From JBNLAN01 sp050302175 (GTDB lineage: Bacteria > Pseudomonadota > Zetaproteobacteria > Mariprofundales > Mariprofundaceae), in assembly GCA_050302175.1 (NCBI GenBank), contig JBNLAN010000004.1:1-18109 (forward strand): a stretch of 18,109 nt of DNA, in the 5' to 3' direction. The translations under genes were made by a program, and so were the position numbers. Under the pieces are notes generated by a model. The model had not been told where the DNA came from. It made no database searches and was given only the letters and a program-made list of their open reading frames with translations. Positions 14,561-18,109 of the stretch are shown here, one piece after another (within the stretch, counting starts at the first letter, position 1; every line of letters begins with the position of its first letter).

Positions 14561-15304
14561 TTAAAACCTTACAAGAGCCCCGCCATATGGGCCTGCAAAC
14601 TTGGTATCAACGACAACACTGTTGGTGTCTACCTTCAAATCAAGCTGGCGGTAACCCGCAAATACGCCAATGGCCGGTAGCGGCGAAAACTCAACCTGAG
14701 CATCCATATCCATGAAACGATTTCCTGCGTAACCAATATAGCCAACACGCCCTACCACACCGATAAAATCAGCCAAGGCAACGCGTGCGCGCAGACCTAT
14801 GGTCGGAATGTATGCATTGGCAGACGCGGTGTTATTGTTGATAACTGCATCCGCCGAAATACCTTTAACCGCGACTTCGACTCCAAGCTGAAAGCGAGAG
14901 GGAAGATCATCCATATTCACAAGATAATAGGTATAGCCAATATCGTATATTTTTGCATCCAGCTTGCTGGTTACTGTTGTTGTTGCAGGATACGTGACAC
15001 CTTGGAAGGTCACATTTCTGGTTAAGGTGTTACTTCCCTCAAACTTTATCGGCAAATAGCCAACCGAAAGCATTGAGTCACCCAGACTTAACTGAGCCTC
15101 TGCCATAATATTATTGCTTTTTTTCATCGCCAGATCATTTTTCACATCAACCTGTGTTGCACCAAGCGCGCCAAGGTTTGCAGAAAAATTTCCGCTGGGC
15201 GTCAGCGACATATAGCCAGCCTTCAATGCAATAGTTTCGTCGGCATGCGCTGCAGAAGCTGCAAAAAGCCCCAAAATCGCGAGCAGTATGTTCAATCGTT
15301 TCAT
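14561..15304 (-). CDS. Outer-membrane beta-barrel protein of unknown function
   Basis: The 247-residue precursor has a Sec signal peptide (MKRLNILLAILGLFAASAAH, cut after about A21 before DE) and then alternating amphipathic strands, sufficient for roughly eight to ten, ending in GPYGGALVRF. The terminal phenylalanine is the usual signal for insertion by the BAM complex. A GYRQLDLKVD strand near the end resembles small integral outer-membrane proteins, but I cannot name a family with confidence. Two ATGs are possible, at 15310 and 15304; GGAGG at 15311-15315 touches the first and is six bases from the second, so I use the second. The gene stands alone, ends in a strong terminator and is divergent from tsaD. 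Confidence 0.82.
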   Translation of the reverse strand: MKRLNILLAILGLFAASAAHADETIALKAGYMSLTPSGNFSANLGALGATQVDVKNDLAMKKSNNIMAEAQLSLGDSMLSVGYLPIKFEGSNTLTRNVTFQGVTYPATTTVTSKLDAKIYDIGYTYYLVNMDDLPSRFQLGVEVAVKGISADAVINNNTASANAYIPTIGLRARVALADFIGVVGRVGYIGYAGNRFMDMDAQVEFSPLPAIGVFAGYRQLDLKVDTNSVVVDTKFAGPYGGALVRF

Positions 15305-15310
15305 ATTCAT

Positions 15311-15321
15311 CCTCCATTATA
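15311..15321 (-). promoter_or_regulatory. Ribosome binding site directly behind a perfect TATAAT
   Basis: On the minus strand TATAAT (15321-15316) is followed without gap by GGAGG (15315-15311) and then the two candidate ATGs. GGAGG is a convincing ribosome binding site for ATG 15304. TATAAT is an exact -10 hexamer, but no -35 box is found 16-18 bases before it, and a start there would leave the ribosome binding site out of the mRNA. The real promoter is therefore probably further upstream. Confidence 0.55.
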
Positions 15322-15380
15322 GGTGCATCAATTTTAGTTTCTGTTCTCGCCTTCAATGTGCCTTCGATCACACCGCACTT

Positions 15381-15405
15381 CAAAGGAGGCAAATGGCCTC
15401 GTTTG
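15381..15405. promoter_or_regulatory. Imperfect palindrome in the divergent tsaD/beta-barrel region
   Basis: CAAAGGAGGC (15381-15390) and GCCTCGTTTG (15396-15405) are inverted repeats with one mismatch per arm around AAATG. The site lies between the two divergent genes and 41 bases before the tsaD ATG. It could be an operator for a dimeric regulator or a hairpin in a leader; no T tract follows, so it is not a terminator. Confidence 0.4.
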
Positions 15406-15445
15406 GTTTACTATAGCGGACAGTCATTTTGTGGAGCCAGCCTAC

Positions 15446-16504
15446 ATGCTAATCCTGGGTATTGAAACATCCTGCGATGAAACCGCCGTTGCCATTTATG
15501 AAGCTTCTCAGCACAACGGCAAAGGGGCGATATTGGCTGAGCGTATTGCTTCTCAGATTGATATACATGTCAAATTTGGTGGTGTTGTACCTGAAGTGGC
15601 ATCCCGGGCACACCTTGAGATTTTACCTGGCATGGTGGACAGCGTAATGGCTGAGGCAACGACAGCCTGGAAAAATATAGATGCTATTGCCGTTACAGCA
15701 GGCCCCGGCTTAATGGGAGCTCTACTCGTTGGCGTTTCCTATGCAAAAGCGGCTGGCATGATCAATGATATTCCGGTTATCCCCGTTCATCACATGGAAG
15801 GGCATTTGCTTGCACCCGGGCTGTCTGGTGCAGGCCTACCTCCATTTCCATTTATTACGCTACTGGTTTCCGGAGGGCACACGATGCTGGTGCGTGCCGA
15901 TGCGATTGGCCAATATTCCATTGTAGGGCAGACGCTTGATGATGCTGCCGGAGAGTGTTTCGATAAGTCTGCTCGGCTACTCAATCTGCCATATCCTGGC
16001 GGCCCTGAAATCGCTAGGCTTGCGCAACACGGAAACCCAAATCGATTCAAGCTACCCCGCCCACTGCTGCGCCGCGATAACACCAATTTCAGCTTTTCGG
16101 GGCTAAAAACCGCAGTTGTTCATCTGGTCAGGCAAAATCCGGACTGGGAAACCGATGCTCAACTGAAATACGATATCGCTGCCGGCATCGAAACCGCCAT
16201 TACCGACATTTTAGCGCAAAAAAGTATTCAAGCCTGCCTGAAGGAAAAGGTGAGTAATCTTGTGATTGCCGGCGGCGTTGCCGCTAATCAGCAACTCCGG
16301 GCCAAACTTGGGAAGCTCGTTGCACAGCACCATATCACGTGCCACTTGCCTGAAATAAAATATTGCACCGATAATGCTGCGATGATTGCCTTCTGCGGAT
16401 CCCAGACTGCACTTGCAAAAAAACCGATTGTGACCGACTGGGACTGCCGCGCCCGCTGGCCATTAACACAGCTGGAATCAGGGCCGCCGGATGTACCCGC
16501 CTGA
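15446..16504 (+). CDS. tsaD: tRNA N6-threonylcarbamoyladenosine synthase catalytic subunit TsaD
   Basis: TsaD, with TsaB and TsaE, transfers the threonylcarbamoyl group from its adenylate to A37 of tRNAs reading ANN codons. The 352-residue sequence has the N-terminal ASKHA fold motif LGIETSCDETAVAIY at 4-18, FGGVVPEVASRAHLE at 44-58, the metal ligands H116 and H120 in VHHMEGHLL, LVSGGHTML at 140-148, the DDAAGECFDK segment at 165-174, SFSGLKTA at 216-223, GGVAANQQLR at 276-285 and the third metal ligand D309 in YCTDNAAM. ATG 15446 begins exactly at the conserved MLILGIETSCD; GGAG lies nine bases before it. An open frame reaching back to 15356 has no conserved residues. tsaB and tsaE are not in the window. 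Confidence 0.97.
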   Translation: MLILGIETSCDETAVAIYEASQHNGKGAILAERIASQIDIHVKFGGVVPEVASRAHLEILPGMVDSVMAEATTAWKNIDAIAVTAGPGLMGALLVGVSYAKAAGMINDIPVIPVHHMEGHLLAPGLSGAGLPPFPFITLLVSGGHTMLVRADAIGQYSIVGQTLDDAAGECFDKSARLLNLPYPGGPEIARLAQHGNPNRFKLPRPLLRRDNTNFSFSGLKTAVVHLVRQNPDWETDAQLKYDIAAGIETAITDILAQKSIQACLKEKVSNLVIAGGVAANQQLRAKLGKLVAQHHITCHLPEIKYCTDNAAMIAFCGSQTALAKKPIVTDWDCRARWPLTQLESGPPDVPA

Positions 16505-16515
16505 ATTAGCCTCAC

Positions 16516-17334
16516 TCACTTAGGTGACTTCTTATACAGAGAGAGGTTTCCGCCCTCATAACGGAGCACATAAGGCTCTGTGATTACAGGTAATTCTGGT
16601 AGGTAATTCGGCACCAATTGCAGCAAATCGTATGGATATTGACTGTTTTCTTTCTGATAGGTTTCCAAGGCACCAAGCACACTTGCTGCCTTTTCGAACT
16701 CCTTAATATCCTGCTGATAGCGTAGCCGCGTGCCCTCTTCTTCTTCAACCGCCAGCATGGCCCTGAGCCATGCAAGACCGGCAAGAATGCTTCCGCCCCT
16801 GGCAGCCATAACCGCCGCAAGATGCCCGAGCCAGGGAGGGCCATCCTTCGTTTGCGAGGCCTGCAATAAATACAGGCTGGCCGTCATGGGATCATTGATA
16901 TAATAGAAACTGTTGAAGCCCGCAAAAAACGGCAACATCCAAAAATCAGGCACAGCAGCCATGCCGCGAGCAAGAAGCGCGTTGGCCCGAAGCGCGTGCT
17001 CAACATTAATCCACGACAGACTTGACTCACCCAGAAAATAGATATCGAGAAATTTCGGATGCAGTTGCGCCATCACGTCAAAATGATCGGCAAGGCGGGG
17101 CCCATACGATTCGGGGTCTGTCCCTGCGCGCCTGCCCCCCAGAAACACAGCTGCTTTGATATACAGCGTTTCGGCACTCAGCTGGCGCAAATACCCGGAC
17201 ATTTTCTGAATCGGGGCTGGCATAACGGCAGTCAATTCAACTGTTTGCCCGCTGCGATCATGCTCCAGCTGCGAAAAAAAAATCAGATACGTCGCAGTGA
17301 GTGCCAGTAGCACCGGCCAGGCACGAATGCTCAT
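16516..17334 (-). CDS. Membrane-anchored helical-repeat protein coupled to an ABC-2 permease, function unknown
   Basis: I do not recognise this as a named protein. The 272-residue product has one N-terminal membrane segment at about 5-21 (uncleaved anchor or signal peptide), then helical, TPR-like sequence at about 45-225 rich in aromatic and alanine residues, with an acidic VEEEEGTRLR turn at 196-205. The C-terminus changes character: LETYQKENSQYPYDLLQLVP (223-242) followed by YLPELP recalls the C-terminal half of type II pseudopilin-like sequences. The ATG at 17332-17334 overlaps the upstream permease stop (ATGA), so translation is coupled; a longer frame starting at 17430 lies inside the permease gene and is rejected. 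Probably an accessory subunit of that transporter. It converges with tsaD, 11 bases away. Confidence 0.65.
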   Translation of the reverse strand: MSIRAWPVLLALTATYLIFFSQLEHDRSGQTVELTAVMPAPIQKMSGYLRQLSAETLYIKAAVFLGGRRAGTDPESYGPRLADHFDVMAQLHPKFLDIYFLGESSLSWINVEHALRANALLARGMAAVPDFWMLPFFAGFNSFYYINDPMTASLYLLQASQTKDGPPWLGHLAAVMAARGGSILAGLAWLRAMLAVEEEEGTRLRYQQDIKEFEKAASVLGALETYQKENSQYPYDLLQLVPNYLPELPVITEPYVLRYEGGNLSLYKKSPK

Positions 17335-18109
17335 CTCAGATCCCGTCTTGCATAGAGCACACAGGCCAGCGTTACGGCGATTGCAACATACAACATACTC
17401 GCCGTTATATTCATGCCGATCCCTGCCCATCCCGATATATGTGCATCTGTGATCACGAAATCCTTGAAATCAAGCCGGCCAAAATCCGGGAAAATGGCGG
17501 TGAGCCCTTGCAACAACAGCGCCACTGCTGATGATCCTTCACCTTGCGACACATGTTGCAGAACCGAGGCCCTGACAACCGGCAGCCCCGAGCAGATACC
17601 GTAATAAGCAACCGAAAGCAGCATCACGACTCCGCCTCCACGCACCATGCCGGAAAAGAGCAGAATCGCGCCAAGCAATACGAGCTGCATCAACAACAGA
17701 CCGACCCAGGACAAACAAAAGTACGCCATAGACAAAGCGGGGAAATAGACCTCGTTCAGAGCACCCTTGATTACAATCAACGTTGCATATGCGACTGCTC
17801 CAAGCAGCAGTTGCAGCGAAAGCAACAGTGCAGCCAGGCCAATGAATACACCAAGCACATACTGGGCTCTGGAGATCGGGCGCGACAGTATCGAATAAAT
17901 TGCGCGGTGCTCTTCATCCCATGAAATGGACTGAACGGCATGAAAGAAAAGAAACATAAACCCTGCCAGCCACATGATCGAAAACAGAAAATCACTGCTG
18001 GCGCGTCCGACATCACGCCCAAAGAAATCCATGAAAAACAGACCGAACGCTTCGGCTCCCAAGGCTAAAACAACAAGCCCGATCAAGGCATGCCTGCGCA
18101 CACCATCCA
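17331..18109 (-). CDS. ABC-2 type transporter permease, N-terminus outside the window
   Basis: The visible 259 or so residues carry about six hydrophobic segments. The loop ISWDEEHRAIYSILSRPISR followed by a YVLGVFIG segment, after the second helix, is the usual cytoplasmic coupling region of ABC-2 permeases of the NosY-like type. Such subunits work with an ATPase that is normally encoded just upstream, here beyond the right edge. The frame is still open at 18109; a GTG at 18099-18101 is possible but the family usually has a cytoplasmic stretch before the first helix, so the true start is probably outside. The stop (17331-17333) overlaps the start of the next gene. The substrate cannot be told. 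Confidence 0.82.
   Translation of the reverse strand, partial: DGVRRHALIGLVVLALGAEAFGLFFMDFFGRDVGRASSDFLFSIMWLAGFMFLFFHAVQSISWDEEHRAIYSILSRPISRAQYVLGVFIGLAALLLSLQLLLGAVAYATLIVIKGALNEVYFPALSMAYFCLSWVGLLLMQLVLLGAILLFSGMVRGGGVVMLLSVAYYGICSGLPVVRASVLQHVSQGEGSSAVALLLQGLTAIFPDFGRLDFKDFVITDAHISGWAGIGMNITASMLYVAIAVTLACVLYARRDLR

Noticed and set aside
15356..15445. Extension of tsaD upstream to 15356
   Set aside because: Conserved TsaD sequence begins exactly at ATG 15446 with a ribosome binding site; the upstream stretch is the intergenic region with the palindrome.
16502..16540. Short inverted repeat between tsaD and the convergent gene as a bidirectional terminator
   Set aside because: Only a four-pair stem (TCAC/GTGA) without a T tract on either strand; too weak to call.
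17335..17430. N-terminal extension of the helical-repeat protein to 17430
   Set aside because: The extra 32 residues are basic, cysteine-rich and lie inside the permease gene; the ATGA overlap at 17331-17334 gives a natural start followed at once by a membrane segment.
1..18109. CRISPR array, insertion sequence or toxin-antitoxin pair
   Set aside because: No regularly spaced repeats, no transposase-like reading frame with terminal inverted repeats and no small paired genes of that type were found on either strand.

Overview
The window looks like an ordinary, densely packed piece of a Gram-negative proteobacterial chromosome. The evidence is retrograde phospholipid transport genes (mlaFEDC), an AsmA/YhdP-like protein, an outer-membrane beta-barrel, a PilP-type pilus protein, and the pair zapD-yacG, which is adjacent in E. 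coli. The glnE-ilvE pair also occurs in gammaproteobacteria such as Pseudomonas. Gamma- or Zetaproteobacteria are my best guess for the lineage, but this is an inference from gene order and was not checked by search. No insertion sequence, phage gene, CRISPR array or integrase is visible. No gene-free stretch reaches 300 bases; the longest, about 150 bases, are 14411-14560 and 15305-15445.

Layout. Positions 1-3249 (minus strand) hold glnE followed by the start of ilvE, which runs off the left edge. A 70-base divergent gap leads to a plus-strand block, 3320-9264: mlaF, mlaE, mlaD, mlaC and a 1029-residue AsmA/YhdP-like protein. This block is devoted to lipid traffic between inner and outer membrane; mlaB is absent. 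A good sigma70-like promoter sits directly against the start codon of dnaQ (9307), which is followed by a low-molecular-weight tyrosine phosphatase gene. A tRNA-Gly(CCC) gene (10574-10647) follows, and 13 bases after it begins a tightly overlapping set of plus-strand genes: a degenerate ABC-type ATPase, zapD (FtsZ-ring bundling), yacG (gyrase inhibitor), an unrecognised membrane protein and a YceF-type maf nucleotide pyrophosphatase.

This set meets the minus-strand genes nth and pilP head-on, with maf and nth overlapping in their stop codons. After a strong intrinsic terminator comes a minus-strand beta-barrel gene. It is divergent from tsaD (tRNA t6A synthesis), with a palindrome between them. 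The right end (minus strand) holds an ABC-2 type permease, cut by the window edge, that is translationally coupled to an unrecognised membrane-anchored helical-repeat protein.

Most of the window is housekeeping. The parts I find least explained are the catalytically degenerate ABC-like ATPase and the small membrane protein bracketing zapD-yacG, the apparently leaderless dnaQ start, the PilP homologue without lipobox or pil neighbours, and the permease-linked protein at the right end.
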